Shown here piece after piece: positions 45,009-55,363 of a DNA stretch of 64,000 nt (position 1 is its first letter; each line of letters begins with the position of its first letter). The stretch covers positions 1 through 64,000 of the forward strand of contig NZ_JAIWHV010000008.1 of the NCBI RefSeq assembly GCF_020177375.1, written 5' to 3'. A program made the translations under genes and the position numbers. The stretch is from Saliphagus infecundisoli (GTDB lineage: Archaea; Halobacteriota; Halobacteria; Halobacteriales; Natrialbaceae). The notes beneath the pieces are model-generated. The model was not told the origin of the DNA. It was given only the letters and a program-made list of their open reading frames with translations, and made no database searches.

Positions 45009-45373
45009 CGGACGAGCGTCACCGTCGTCGTCGCGTTCAACAGGACGAACTCCGCGATGGGTCCCAGTCTGATCTTCCCCATCGGGCTCTCGGTCCCGCC
45101 GCCGATCACCAGCCGGTCGAACCCGCCGTGTTCGGCGAAGTCCACCAGCGAGCTCCCCGGATCGCCCTCCAGCGTGCGGACCGTCGCCTCGAGGTCGGCT
45201 TCGGCGAGGACCACCTCGGCTCGCTCGACGGTCGCTTCCTGGGAGCGTTCGGCCTCGGGCTTGTCGACGACGGCGACGGTGAGGTCGTCGCCGGCCTCCA
45301 GGGTGCGCTCGACGGTTTTCTCGAGGGCCTCGATCCCCTCGTCGCTGCCCGCGATCCCGAGCAACACGTTCAT
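45005..45373 (-). CDS. Usp-like small protein, co-transcribed with the GNAT gene
   Basis: The 122-residue Usp-type domain begins MNVLLGIAGSDEGIEALEKTVERTLEAGDDLTVAVV and ends RLVIGGGTESPMGKIRLGPIAEFVLLNATTTVTLVR. The ATP loop is partly retained (G-G-G-T-E-S-P-M-G). It is a little short for the family. It overlaps the downstream GNAT start by four bases, so the two are coupled. The start is set at 45373, skipping a Arg-rich upstream extension. Confidence 0.8.
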   Translation of the reverse strand: MNVLLGIAGSDEGIEALEKTVERTLEAGDDLTVAVVDKPEAERSQEATVERAEVVLAEADLEATVRTLEGDPGSSLVDFAEHGGFDRLVIGGGTESPMGKIRLGPIAEFVLLNATTTVTLVR

Positions 45374-45472
45374 ATGCCCGGATCGCACCCCCGGAAGAAA
45401 ACGGTTGTGTCGGACCACCGCGTGCCAGCGCGGGGCACACGTCCCGCCGGACGACGGCGTTAAGACGATGTG

Positions 45473-45484
45473 GGAGCTAGCTCC
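45473..45484. promoter_or_regulatory. 12-base palindrome just before the AAA ATPase start
   Basis: GGAGCTAGCTCC is a perfect palindrome ending five bases before ATG 45490. It could be a protein-binding site or a small hairpin on the 5' end. GTTAAG some 30 bases before the ATG is the likely TATA. Confidence 0.35.
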
Positions 45485-45489
45485 GGAGA

Positions 45490-46917
45490 ATGAGTGACGC
45501 GGCGCTCGACGTCGTCGAGTTCTTGCTCACGACGAGCGTCTATTCGGCGGACCGATCGCTCGACGCAAACGACCTCCCGCCGCGGATCCGACGGGTCTTC
45601 TGGTCCGGGTCGGAGAGCGAGGGAGGCGAGGAGTCGAGCGAGGGGGGATCGAGGGCTCGCTCCCGGGAGCAGGGCATCGAGCGCCCGCTGTCGGCGACGA
45701 CGACCACCGCCCGGGCGGCCACGGGCGTCGACCGGCCCTGGCAGGCCGTCTCGGAGCTGATGTTCACCGACCGCGAGGAGTTCTCGGGAACGATCTCGCT
45801 GACCGAGCGCGAGCTGGCCGAACGCTGGTTCCTAGAGCGTGCCGACACCGATCGGCTGCTCACGAACCCGACGCTCGCCGCCCACTTCGAGGGCCAGGAC
45901 GGAGTGAGCGAGGAGGTCGAGTACGACCTCGCCCGCGAGATGAACCGCCCGATCCAGGCCGACCGGGTCTGGATCGACGGCCTCCTCGAGGAGTACTTCG
46001 AGAGCGAGGACGAAGAGGAGATGCTCGACCTGGTGGAGATCCAGGCTCCCGAGGAGATCGACGTCACCTTAGAGGAGATCGTTCTCACTGCCGACCAGGA
46101 AGCCGAGATCGACAAGATCGCGAAGGCGATCGAACACCGCGACTATCTCGCCGAGATCGGCCTCCGCGAGATCGGGAAGCTGCTGTTCGTCGGTCCTCCG
46201 GGTACTGGAAAGACATCGACCGCGCGCGCGCTGGCCCACGACATGGACCTCCCGTTCGTCGAGGTCAAGCTGTCGATGATCACCTCCCAGTACCTCGGGG
46301 AGACGGCCAAGAACGTCGACAAGACCTTCGAGGTCGCAAAACGGCTCTCGCCGTGTATCCTCTTCATCGACGAGTTCGATTTCGTCGCCAAGACCCGCCG
46401 GAGCGACGAACACGCCGCCCTCAAGCGTGCGGTCAACACCCTGCTGAAGAGCATCGACAACGTCTCGCTGATCCAGGACGACGTGCTCCTGATCGGGGCG
46501 ACGAACCACCCCGATCAGCTCGACGCCGCGGCCTGGCGTCGCTTCGACGAGATCGTCAACTTCCCCAAGCCGGACAACGGGATGCGCGCGGACATCCTCC
46601 GGGTCATCACCCGCGCGATGGAGATCGACGAGTTCGACCCCGCGACGGTCGCGGAAGCCACCGAGGGGCTCACCGGCAGCGACCTCCGGATGGTGCTCCG
46701 GGAAGCAGTGTTGGAAGCACTGACGGAAAACCGGACGACGCTGACCCAGGACGATCTGCTCGACGCGGTCGCCGACTTCGAGGAGCGCGACAACTTGAAG
46801 AACATGGACATGATCGAGGGCGACCACGAGACGCTCGTCGCCGGCGGCGACGTGGACGCCGCCAGCGACGGCGGGGAGCCGGGGGGCCACGACCACAGCC
46901 ACGACCACGACCACTGA
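45490..46917 (+). CDS. AAA+ ATPase with His-rich C-terminus
   Basis: The 475-residue protein has a roughly 200-residue N-terminal region of unknown fold: an acidic Ser-rich linker at 40-75, then PWQAVSELMFTDREEFSGTISLTERELAERWFLERAD. A classical AAA domain follows: Walker A GPPGTGKT (235-242), pore-like SMITSQYLGETAKNVDKTFEVA, Walker B ILFIDEFD (290-297), sensor LIGATNHPDQLDAAAWRRFDEIV, and a lid. It ends in GGHDHSHDHDH, a metal-binding-like tail. This resembles haloarchaeal cell-division-control-48-like or ESCRT/Vps4-like ATPases; the job is unknown. Confidence 0.85.
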   Translation: MSDAALDVVEFLLTTSVYSADRSLDANDLPPRIRRVFWSGSESEGGEESSEGGSRARSREQGIERPLSATTTTARAATGVDRPWQAVSELMFTDREEFSGTISLTERELAERWFLERADTDRLLTNPTLAAHFEGQDGVSEEVEYDLAREMNRPIQADRVWIDGLLEEYFESEDEEEMLDLVEIQAPEEIDVTLEEIVLTADQEAEIDKIAKAIEHRDYLAEIGLREIGKLLFVGPPGTGKTSTARALAHDMDLPFVEVKLSMITSQYLGETAKNVDKTFEVAKRLSPCILFIDEFDFVAKTRRSDEHAALKRAVNTLLKSIDNVSLIQDDVLLIGATNHPDQLDAAAWRRFDEIVNFPKPDNGMRADILRVITRAMEIDEFDPATVAEATEGLTGSDLRMVLREAVLEALTENRTTLTQDDLLDAVADFEERDNLKNMDMIEGDHETLVAGGDVDAASDGGEPGGHDHSHDHDH

Positions 46918-46962
46918 CCGCCGGGGCGGCACCGGTCCGACGACGGCCCCGTCTACGGCCGG

Positions 46963-47790
46963 CTACTCCAACTTCTCGAGAGCTTCGAAGAAGTTCCCCC
47001 GAGGACCGGCGATGACGATCGGATCGTCCGCGACGGCGACCCGCACGGTCGCGGGCGACTCGAGCCGGCGCCGGTTTCGCCCGTCGCTGATCGCGTACCC
47101 ACCTTCGGGGCCCGTCAGGCGGAGCTCGATCTCGCTTTCGGCATCGGTCACGAGTGGCGGCATCGGCTCGGTCGCACACATCTGGGTGACGACGAGCGCG
47201 CCGACGGAGGGGCGGACGAGCGGGCCGCCCTCGCTCAGGTTGTACGCGGTCGATCCCGTCGGTGTCGCCACGAGGACGCCGTCGGCGTGGCTCTCGGCGT
47301 AGCGCTCGCCGTCGACGCGGATCTCGATCTCGGCGCCGCCGCCGTGGCCCCGCCGGCGGCCGTGGACGACGACCTCGTTGACCGCGGGTGCGAGTTCCCA
47401 CCCCTCGCCCTCCGCCCGGAGCCGGTCGACGGTTCGGCCCGCGATCGGCTCGCCCTGGCGGCGGTCGGCGACCAGCGAGACGACGGTCTCGACGGCGTCG
47501 TCGGGCGCGACGGCGTTGAGGAAGCCGACCTCGCCCAGGTTGACCCCGAGGATCGGCGCGCCGCCGGCCTCCCGGGCGACGAACAGGAAGGTGCCGTCGC
47601 CGCCGATGCTGACGACGAGGTCGCAGTCGGCCATCGCCGCCACCGGAACGCCCTTCCGATCCAACACGTGGCCGGTCTCCTCGTCGACGACCGCTCGAGC
47701 GTCGGCGCCGACGGCCTCCACGATCGAGGCTGCGAGCGCCTGGGCGCGGTCGTTTCCCCGCTGTGCCACGATCCCGATCGAAGGGTCCAT
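46963..47790 (-). CDS. nadK: NAD kinase
   Basis: The 275-residue enzyme phosphorylates NAD to NADP. It shows the GGDG motif (SIGGDGTFL, G63-G66), LGVNLGEVGFL, NEVVVH and TPTGSTAYNLSEGGPLVRP, which are diagnostic. The start MDPSIGIVAQRGNDRAQ is standard. It is convergent with the AAA ATPase and divergent from the amphi-Trp gene. Confidence 0.95.
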   Translation of the reverse strand: MDPSIGIVAQRGNDRAQALAASIVEAVGADARAVVDEETGHVLDRKGVPVAAMADCDLVVSIGGDGTFLFVAREAGGAPILGVNLGEVGFLNAVAPDDAVETVVSLVADRRQGEPIAGRTVDRLRAEGEGWELAPAVNEVVVHGRRRGHGGGAEIEIRVDGERYAESHADGVLVATPTGSTAYNLSEGGPLVRPSVGALVVTQMCATEPMPPLVTDAESEIELRLTGPEGGYAISDGRNRRRLESPATVRVAVADDPIVIAGPRGNFFEALEKLE

Positions 47791-47936
47791 CGGGCGGGGG
47801 TTCCCTCCCCGCGAGGAAAAAGGCCCCTATCCAGGCAGGGACCGGTCGGAGGGACTCGCTCGACCCTATCAGGGTTCGATGACAGTGTCCCGGCCGTGAA
47901 AAATCGCTTAACCGTTCGAGCCACGATAGTTCGTCC

Positions 47937-48182
47937 ATGTCCGATAAGACCAGGGACAAACGGGAGATCGCCCGCGAGGACGCCGCCGACCGACTCCAGG
48001 AGCTCGCGCGCGATCTCCGTGCGGAGGGAGGGATAACCCCCAGGGTCGGCAACAAGACCGTCGATCTCTCGCCGCCCGCCTCGATCACCTACGACGTCAC
48101 GGTCGAGGAACGCTCACCCATGATCGGCGCCGACCACGAGACCGTCACGGTCGTCCTCGACTGGGCGGTCGAGGGAGAGTGA
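47937..48182 (+). CDS. Amphi-Trp domain small protein
   Basis: The 81-residue basic-to-acidic protein (EIAREDAADRLQELARDLRAEGGI...VDLSPPASITYDVTVEERS...VTVVLDWAVE) matches the haloarchaeal amphi-Trp domain, a strand-helix module ending in an amphipathic Trp strand. Function unknown. GCTTAACC near 47906 is at TATA distance from the ATG. It ends 18 bases before the convergent herA stop. Confidence 0.75.
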   Translation: MSDKTRDKREIAREDAADRLQELARDLRAEGGITPRVGNKTVDLSPPASITYDVTVEERSPMIGADHETVTVVLDWAVEGE

Positions 48183-48200
48183 TCGCGGGAGAGGCCGGCG

Positions 48201-49979
48201 TCAGTCCCGGCCGTGCCGGGTGAGACAGTGTGGAAGCCCGATCAGCTCGACGGGTTCGGAGTTGTCGGGCGAGTAGACGACCATCTGGCCTTTCTCCATG
48301 TAGGGCACCTTCGACTCGAGGTTCGAGGGGATGTTGACGCTCCTGATCGCGTCCTCGTCGCCCAGGTTCAGGACGACGGTGGTGTTCACTTGCTTGAAAA
48401 CGGGATCGGCGATGTCCTGGGGGTCCTGGGTGATCAGAAAGAGGCCCAGCCGTTCCTTGCGGCCCTGTTTTGCGGCCTCGGTGAACTTCCCGATGACCTT
48501 CCGTGCCTGGACGCTGTCGGCGTCGGTCAGGAAGTTGTGGGCCTCGTCCATCCCCACGACGAGGGGCGTCTCCTTGATCCGGTCGTGGGCGGGATCGTTC
48601 GAGAGCTTCTGGTCGATCAGCAGGGAAGAAAGCGCGAGCACGACCGTCTCGGTCGCCCGGCTGTTCGTGATGTGATAGGTGGGAACGACCGAGAGCCCGC
48701 CGGGCCGGACGAAGTCGTGGACGAGATCGGTGATCGGGCGGGCGTCCTGGTCGAAGACGTCGCTGAAGCCGTACGCGCGCCGGCGGACGGCGTCGTAGGT
48801 CGCCTCGTGGACCCGGCCCGACTCGTCGAGTTCCTCGCGGAGTGCGGGGTCGTCGAGGAAGGTGGTGAACTCCTCGTAGGTCCCGTTCCGGCCGTACTGC
48901 TCGCGGAACATGGGGAGAAGAACGCCCGTCAGCGCGCCGTACTGGTTGTCGTTCAGCCCGCTGCCCGCGACGAGCCAGGGGTTGTCGTGGACCATCGAGA
49001 AGGGGATGGTGAACTCGACGCACGCCGCGCGGTGGTGGGCCGGGTCGTAGTCGGCCGTGCTCACCTTCGGGACGAACGCGGTCGTGTCGTCGTGGCCGCC
49101 GTGGGCGACCCCCTCCCGATCGAGTCCGCGCGCGAAGTCGTCGGGGAGGTCGCCGTCGTCGTGCATCTGGGCGTACTCGTCCTGGGGGTCGAAGACGACC
49201 ACTGCGGGGGTCACCGTCCGGCCGTCGTCCATTGGATACCGGCGCTCGTCGGCCAGGTATTGCCGGAGGACGTTCTTCGCGGCGTGGGTCTTCCCCGACC
49301 CCGTGCCGCCGGCGACGAGGGTGTGACGAAAGACCAGCGGGTCGCCGGCTTCGTAGTCGTCTTTCAGCCGATAGTCGATCGTCGGCGGCGTCGCCGCCGT
49401 CCGGACCTTCTGGCCGCCGACCGCGAGATGGCCCAGGAAGACCCCCTCGCCGGGCATCTTCAGGCCCGTCTTGATCTCCTCCGTGTCGCTCGCCTCCCGG
49501 ACGATGGTTCGGGGTTTGGGAACCCGGTCGGTCATCCGGCGCTTGAGGTCCTCCCCGTCTTCGTAGAGGACGGCGACGGGCTCGAGCCCCGCGATGAACT
49601 TGTAGTCTCCCTCCTCGACCCCCTCGGTGCGCATCGCGCGTCGGGCATGGATCTCGGTCGCGTCGTCGGCGTGGTACTCCTGGGCGTACTCGAGGGCGGT
49701 GATCCGACAGAAGAGGCTCTCGCCGTCGGGGTACGGCGCGATCAGGTAGCTCCCGATCCGGATCCCGGATCGGTTCCCGCTCGTGATGTAGGCCTGGAGG
49801 TCGGTCTCGTCGCCGTCCTCGGCGACGCGAAGCCCCCGGGAGACACAGAGCGCGCCGATCCCCCGGTCCTCGCCCGCGGGCTCGACCGACGTCCGCTCGA
49901 ACCGGTCGTCGTCCTCGGTGCCCGCCCGTCGGGTGGCCCCCTCTGCGGTGTGGTCCCCGAAGTCGCCCAGGTCCGTCAT
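48201..49979 (-). CDS. herA: HerA-like ATP-dependent DNA helicase/translocase
   Basis: The 592-residue FtsK/HerA-type ATPase has a HAS-barrel-like N-terminus (GIRIGSYLIAPYPDGESLFCRITALEYAQEY...VLYEDGEDLKRR). Walker A is VAGGTGSGKTHAAKNVL (224-231), Walker B VVGMDEAHNFL, then GLFLITQDPQDI and NTTVVLNLGDEDAI with the arginine-finger-like region. With NurA it resects DNA ends in archaeal double-strand break repair. nurA is on the same strand at 51260, 1.3 kb upstream rather than directly adjacent; small genes lie between. Confidence 0.9.
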   Translation of the reverse strand: MTDLGDFGDHTAEGATRRAGTEDDDRFERTSVEPAGEDRGIGALCVSRGLRVAEDGDETDLQAYITSGNRSGIRIGSYLIAPYPDGESLFCRITALEYAQEYHADDATEIHARRAMRTEGVEEGDYKFIAGLEPVAVLYEDGEDLKRRMTDRVPKPRTIVREASDTEEIKTGLKMPGEGVFLGHLAVGGQKVRTAATPPTIDYRLKDDYEAGDPLVFRHTLVAGGTGSGKTHAAKNVLRQYLADERRYPMDDGRTVTPAVVVFDPQDEYAQMHDDGDLPDDFARGLDREGVAHGGHDDTTAFVPKVSTADYDPAHHRAACVEFTIPFSMVHDNPWLVAGSGLNDNQYGALTGVLLPMFREQYGRNGTYEEFTTFLDDPALREELDESGRVHEATYDAVRRRAYGFSDVFDQDARPITDLVHDFVRPGGLSVVPTYHITNSRATETVVLALSSLLIDQKLSNDPAHDRIKETPLVVGMDEAHNFLTDADSVQARKVIGKFTEAAKQGRKERLGLFLITQDPQDIADPVFKQVNTTVVLNLGDEDAIRSVNIPSNLESKVPYMEKGQMVVYSPDNSEPVELIGLPHCLTRHGRD

Positions 49980-50069
49980 GTCCGGTCTATCCGGAGCGAT
50001 CCACTAACCCGTTTCCCTCCCGGCGCGATTTCATCGTCCTTTTGGGTCCCCGAACGCTAGAACCGAGCC

Positions 50070-50159
50070 ATGGAAACTGTCTCCGGTCGTGCGTGCGAGG
50101 CGGCGTCGTGTCGGGAGTCGGCGGCGGTACCGAACCCGGTGGGCGCCCGGGCGCGATGA
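50070..50159 (+). CDS. Short upstream ORF overlapping the start of the next gene
   Basis: A 29-codon frame (METVSGRACEAASCRESA...) opens at ATG 50070. TTTT (50040-50043) sits 27-30 bases upstream as promoter element. It stops at TGA 50157-50159, inside the ATGA that starts the gene at 50156. It may be a real leader peptide, an out-of-frame leader for coupling, or the true N-terminus displaced by a frameshift. Confidence 0.35.
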   Translation: METVSGRACEAASCRESAAVPNPVGARAR

Positions 50160-50506
50160 TCATCGTCAGAGCCAGGGCGGGCGGAGCCGAACTCACCGGG
50201 ACGATCTACGAACGCGGCGAGGAGGCTCCCTCCTTTAGCGGCTCGCCCGACGAGGAGGCCGCCTACGTCTGGATCTGCGACGAGTTCTACGAGGTCGACA
50301 GCGGCGGGAGCACCCAGACCGTCGACGGCCGCGAGATCCGGATCGCCTTCGAGTCCCCCCTGCCCCGCGGGTTCGACACGAAAGAACAGGCCCTCGAGGC
50401 GGCAAAGGAACACGTCCGGACCCAGTTCGTCCGGATCGGGGTCGCCTCCGAGGCCGTCGAGGTCGAGACGACAAAGGAGGAGTTTCGCTCCGCGGACGGC
50501 CATTGA
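50156..50506 (+). CDS. Conserved haloarchaeal protein, unknown function (DUF7113-like)
   Basis: This 116-residue mixed alpha/beta protein has the sequence MIIVRARAGGAELTGTIYERGE, EEAAYVWICDEFYEVDSGGSTQTVDGREIRIAFESPLPRGFDTKEQALEAAKEHVRTQFVRIGV. No catalytic motif is obvious. I recall it under a DUF number. The ATG overlaps the stop of a 29-codon upstream ORF. It is divergent from herA, with 176 bases to its start. Confidence 0.68.
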   Translation: MIIVRARAGGAELTGTIYERGEEAPSFSGSPDEEAAYVWICDEFYEVDSGGSTQTVDGREIRIAFESPLPRGFDTKEQALEAAKEHVRTQFVRIGVASEAVEVETTKEEFRSADGH

Positions 50507-50665
50507 CGGCCGCCGTGGCCGGAATCCGGAACCGGATCGCCGGTCCGACGGTCAGCGGCGGTTATGAATCGGTTTCGCCGAAAAACGCTAAGTAACGGTT
50601 CGTGGTAGACAGCGTGGTGGTCGGTGGCATAGGGCACACTACCGGCCGCCGTCGGGGGTACGAAC

Positions 50666-51064
50666 ATGGCAACCGAACAGAGACCGTACGACGAAACGAG
50701 AACGGAGATCGAGGAGTCGTTCGGGTTCGTCCCGGGCTATCTCGAGGCGCTCCCGGAGGGGGATCTGGTCACCGAGTGGCCGAACATGCGACACTTCCTC
50801 TTCGAGGAGTCAGCGCTCGAGCCGAAGACCCGAGAACTTGTCGGACTCGCGGTCGCGGCGGCGATCGGCTGTGAGTACTGCCGGCACTTCCACAGGGGCG
50901 CGGCACGGCTTCACGGGGCGACGGAGGACGAACTCGCGGAGCTGTCCTTCCTCGCGAGCTACACGCCCCGCTACAGCGCGCTGATCCAGGCCCAGGACTA
51001 CGACCTCGAAACGTTCTACGAGGAGACCGAACGGATAGCCGAACACATCCAGGAGACCCACTGA
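50666..51064 (+). CDS. AhpD-like/carboxymuconolactone decarboxylase family protein
   Basis: The 132-residue helical protein has the AhpD redox motif GCEYCRHFH (C69, C72, H76) inside ELVGLAVAAAIGCEYC. Related proteins are peroxidase-like disulfide reductases. The downstream gene starts on the last base of its stop (TGATG), so the two are co-translated. Confidence 0.83.
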   Translation: MATEQRPYDETRTEIEESFGFVPGYLEALPEGDLVTEWPNMRHFLFEESALEPKTRELVGLAVAAAIGCEYCRHFHRGAARLHGATEDELAELSFLASYTPRYSALIQAQDYDLETFYEETERIAEHIQETH

Positions 51065-51234
51065 TGGACGCACACAAACTCGACTGCGAGGCGGCCGAAT
51101 CGGACTGCCGGTTCATCGTCCAGTCCGAGGACGAAGGCGAGGCGATCAAACTGGCACGAACCCACATGCACGAGGTCCACGGGCGGGAGGTCGGCGACGA
51201 CGAACTCCGCGAGGAGTACCTGCAGGTCGTCTGA
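51064..51234 (+). CDS. Small DUF1059-like protein
   Basis: The 56-residue protein runs MDAHKLDCEAAESDCRFIVQ and then a stretch with EAIKLARTHMHEVHGRE up to LQVV. C8 and C15 plus HMHEVH give a C-x6-C...H-x-x-x-H pattern as in DUF1059 proteins. It starts on the TGA of the AhpD-like gene (TGATG overlap). A poly-T tract (51242-51247) follows its stop and probably terminates the pair. Confidence 0.78.
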   Translation: MDAHKLDCEAAESDCRFIVQSEDEGEAIKLARTHMHEVHGREVGDDELREEYLQVV

Positions 51235-51237
51235 CCC

Positions 51238-51250
51238 GCCCCTTTTTTGA
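51238..51250 (+). terminator. T-tract after the AhpD/DUF1059 pair
   Basis: CCCCTTTTTTGAA lies four bases after the stop. It matches an archaeal U-run terminator between convergent genes. Confidence 0.5.
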
Positions 51251-51259
51251 ACGTACGAC

Positions 51260-53171
<1,912 letters not shown>

Positions 53172-53245
53172 TCGCCCGATCGGCGAGCGGCGAGAGACGC
53201 GCGGAGAGAAACACGTATAGGGATACCGCCGCGACCCTATTCCAC

Positions 53246-54256
53246 ATGGTTCGCTTCGGTTGGTTCGCGTCCCTCGAGGAGTTTTCGCCCGCGGAGTGTC
53301 TCGATCAGGTCGAGCTCGCGGAAGACGCCGGGTTCGACACCGCCTGGGTCAACGATCACTTCCACCCCTGGTTCGACCACCTGGAGGACGGCTCCTCGGC
53401 CAACGGCGGGAACTGCTGGTCTTGGCTCCCGGCGGCGCTCGAACGCACCGACGACCTCGTCATCGGCACCGGCGTCAGCGCGATCATCCACCGATACCAT
53501 CCCGCGAACGTCGCCCACCGCCTGGCGACCTTGGCGGAGCTCTACCCCGACCGGATCTTCTTGGGGCTCGGCTCGGGCGAGGCCCTGAACGAGAGTCCCC
53601 TCGGGCTCCCGATGCCCGAGTTCGGCGAGTCCGCCCGCCGGACCGCCGAGGGCGTCCGGATCATCCGGACGCTGTTCGAAGGCGAGTTCGTCGATTACGA
53701 CGGCACCTACTGGGACCTGAACGAAGCGAACCTCTACACCGGCCCCGACGAGGCGCCGCCGATCTACCTCGCCTCGAACGGCTCGACGCTGGCCCGGATG
53801 GCCGGCGACCTCGGTGACGGCTACATCACCGTCTTCGAGGAGCCAGAGCGCGTCAAGGAGGAGCTGTTCCCCGCGGTCGAGCAGGGAGTCGAGAAGTCCG
53901 ACCGGAACTCCTCGTTTTCGGAACTCGACCGCTCGATCCACCTCCACGTCTCCTACGACCCCGACAGCGAGGAGGCCGCCCTCCGGCCGTGTCTCCCCTG
54001 GCGGGGCACCCAGCTTCCGATCTTCTTCGAGGCCGACATCGCCGACCCCCGGACGGTCCAGGCCCACGGCGACAAGGTCGACCCCGACTACCTGAAGGAG
54101 GCGTTTACGATCACCACCGACCCCGAGGACATCCACGAGGTCACCCAGAAGTATGTCGACGCCGGCTTCAACCACATCGTCTACCAGAGCCACAGCCCCG
54201 ACCAGGCGGCGTTCTGTGACGTCCTGAGCGAGGAGGTCTTCCCGCAGTTCGACTGA
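53246..54256 (+). CDS. LLM-class, F420-dependent oxidoreductase (glucose-6-phosphate-dehydrogenase-like)
   Basis: The 336-residue luciferase-like TIM-barrel has VRFGWFASLEEFSPAECLDQVELAEDAGFDTAWVNDHFHPW, VIGTGVSAIIHRYHPANVAHRLATLAELYPDRIFLGLGSGEALNE and PPIYLASNGSTLARMAGDLGDGYIT. This is the layout of F420-dependent G6PDH-type dehydrogenases. Substrate uncertain. It follows the cupin gene on the same strand, 74 bases later; the pairing suggests sugar metabolism. Confidence 0.85.
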   Translation: MVRFGWFASLEEFSPAECLDQVELAEDAGFDTAWVNDHFHPWFDHLEDGSSANGGNCWSWLPAALERTDDLVIGTGVSAIIHRYHPANVAHRLATLAELYPDRIFLGLGSGEALNESPLGLPMPEFGESARRTAEGVRIIRTLFEGEFVDYDGTYWDLNEANLYTGPDEAPPIYLASNGSTLARMAGDLGDGYITVFEEPERVKEELFPAVEQGVEKSDRNSSFSELDRSIHLHVSYDPDSEEAALRPCLPWRGTQLPIFFEADIADPRTVQAHGDKVDPDYLKEAFTITTDPEDIHEVTQKYVDAGFNHIVYQSHSPDQAAFCDVLSEEVFPQFD

Positions 54257-54360
54257 CCGGCGGACGAGTCCCTCGCAGTGACTCTCCTCGTTCGATGACG
54301 GTCAGACGACCGTGGGTGTTGGTCCCACACGTATATGGCTCCGCGACGTACGGAGCCGGG

Positions 54361-54690
54361 ATGACACCGAACCGAAACACGCCCGCGAGCCGCGAGTTCG
54401 GCATCGAGTTCGGGACCTTGAGCGACGCTCTCGAGGAGCGATCGTACCCGATCACGGACGAGGACCTCCTCGCCGCCGAGGGCGACCACGCCCTCGAGTT
54501 CCCGAACGGAAGCGAAACCCTCCGGGGGGTCCTCGGCGAGGGGGCGGGACAGACCTACGAGTCGCCCGCGGACGTCCGCGAGGCGGTCCTCACGATGGTC
54601 GACAGCCGGGCGGTCGGCCGGCGGTTCTACTCCGATCGGACCCCGCCCGCAAACGGCGAGGACCGGCGGGACGACCAGCTCTCCTTTTGA
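54361..54690 (+). CDS. DUF5789-like small haloarchaeal protein
   Basis: This 109-residue protein contains SREFGIEFGTLSDALEERSYPITDEDLLAAEGDHALEFPNGSETLRGVLGEGAGQTYESPADVREAVLTMVDSRAVGRRFYSDR. It is a pattern I recall as DUF5789, a small acidic protein. The start 54361 is chosen over 54295. GTATATGG (54331-54338) lies 23-30 bases upstream. Function unknown. It is the last gene before tRNA-Arg. Confidence 0.78.
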   Translation: MTPNRNTPASREFGIEFGTLSDALEERSYPITDEDLLAAEGDHALEFPNGSETLRGVLGEGAGQTYESPADVREAVLTMVDSRAVGRRFYSDRTPPANGEDRRDDQLSF

Positions 54691-54740
54691 TCGAGTGAAT
54701 CAACAACTGTTATGAGTCCCCCGGCGCTCCCTTCGGGTGA

Positions 54741-54813
54741 GGGCGTGTAGCTCAGTGGACAGAGTTCTTGGTTCCGGACCAAGATGTCGCGGGTTCAAAT
54801 CCCGTCGCGCCCG
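54741..54813 (+). tRNA. tRNA-Arg (anticodon CCG)
   Basis: A 73-base cloverleaf: acceptor GGGCGTG paired with CGCGCCC, a D-arm (GCTC/GAGT), anticodon stem CTTGG/CCAAG with loop TTCCGGA (CCG at 54774-54776), and a T-arm with TTCAAAT loop. G is the discriminator, there is no intron and no encoded CCA. It reads CGG. Two partial copies of its 3' end follow downstream. Confidence 0.95.
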
Positions 54814-54848
54814 TTCGGTTCGCTTCGCTCACTCCCGTCGCGCCCGTT
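54800..54848 (+). repeat. 16-base direct repeat of the tRNA-Arg 3' end
   Basis: TCCCGTCGCGCCCGTT occurs at 54800-54815 (3' end of the tRNA gene) and again at 54833-54848. The 33-base period matches an attachment-site duplication. A third, degenerate copy (TCCGTCGCGCCC) lies at 55364-55375, preceded by a GGTTCATGG like the T-arm. Confidence 0.7.
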
Positions 54849-54888
54849 TTCCGGCGAACGACAGTGAGCCGTGAAAACGGCACGAGGG

Positions 54889-55307
54889 ATGTCAACTACC
54901 GCCCTGAACGCCTTCGGCGTTCTGCGGACGGGGCTTGCGTGGCTTCGGTCGGGAGTTGTGGTCCCGGACCGACTTTTGTGCCGGTGCGGTCGGTCGGCAG
55001 AGGCAATGTAATTGGACGTGACCTCGGCGACTTCGCGGCAAGTCGAGCTTGCTCGGAGCGGTCGCGTCGTCGGTCCGTCCTTCGGGGCCGGTTGACGGCG
55101 GCCCGTCCGGAGCGAGGAACCAAACCTTTCCCGCACCGAAGTGTTGGTTCGGCACCCATTGCTGGGCTGTCTGAAGCCCGCTTCGGACGACAGAGGACAA
55201 CGAACCGGGCGATACTAACTGTTTCGCCCAACTTCGCAACGCGATTCCTCTCCTCCCTACTCGCGGCTTCGCCGCTCGGTGAGGAAGGGGACTCCTCGCT
55301 ACTGCCT
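54889..55307 (-). mobile_element. Non-coding hairpin-bounded element B (sister of element A)
   Basis: The right end carries the inner hairpin GAACGCC-TTC-GGCGTTC (54906-54922), the left end GCGGC-TTC-GCCGC (55263-55275) within an outer stem. The stretch TGTAATTGGACGTGACCTCG (55007-55026) is shared with element A, as are the GGGCTGTCTG-AGCCCG block and the terminal CGCTAC-GCC. The left end is also followed (plus strand) by GTTGAA, that is, TTCAAC on the element strand, the same flank as A. No ORF is protein-like. Confidence 0.65.
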
Positions 55308-55363
55308 GTTGAAGGAGACCGAGGGTCTGCGCGAAGCGCAGGTTCTCGGGCGTGGTTCATGGT

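Noticed and set aside
45491-45760. Overlapping 88-residue plus-strand frame at the AAA gene start
   Set aside because: It is an Arg/Ser-rich alternate frame inside the ATPase gene, without its own start signal.
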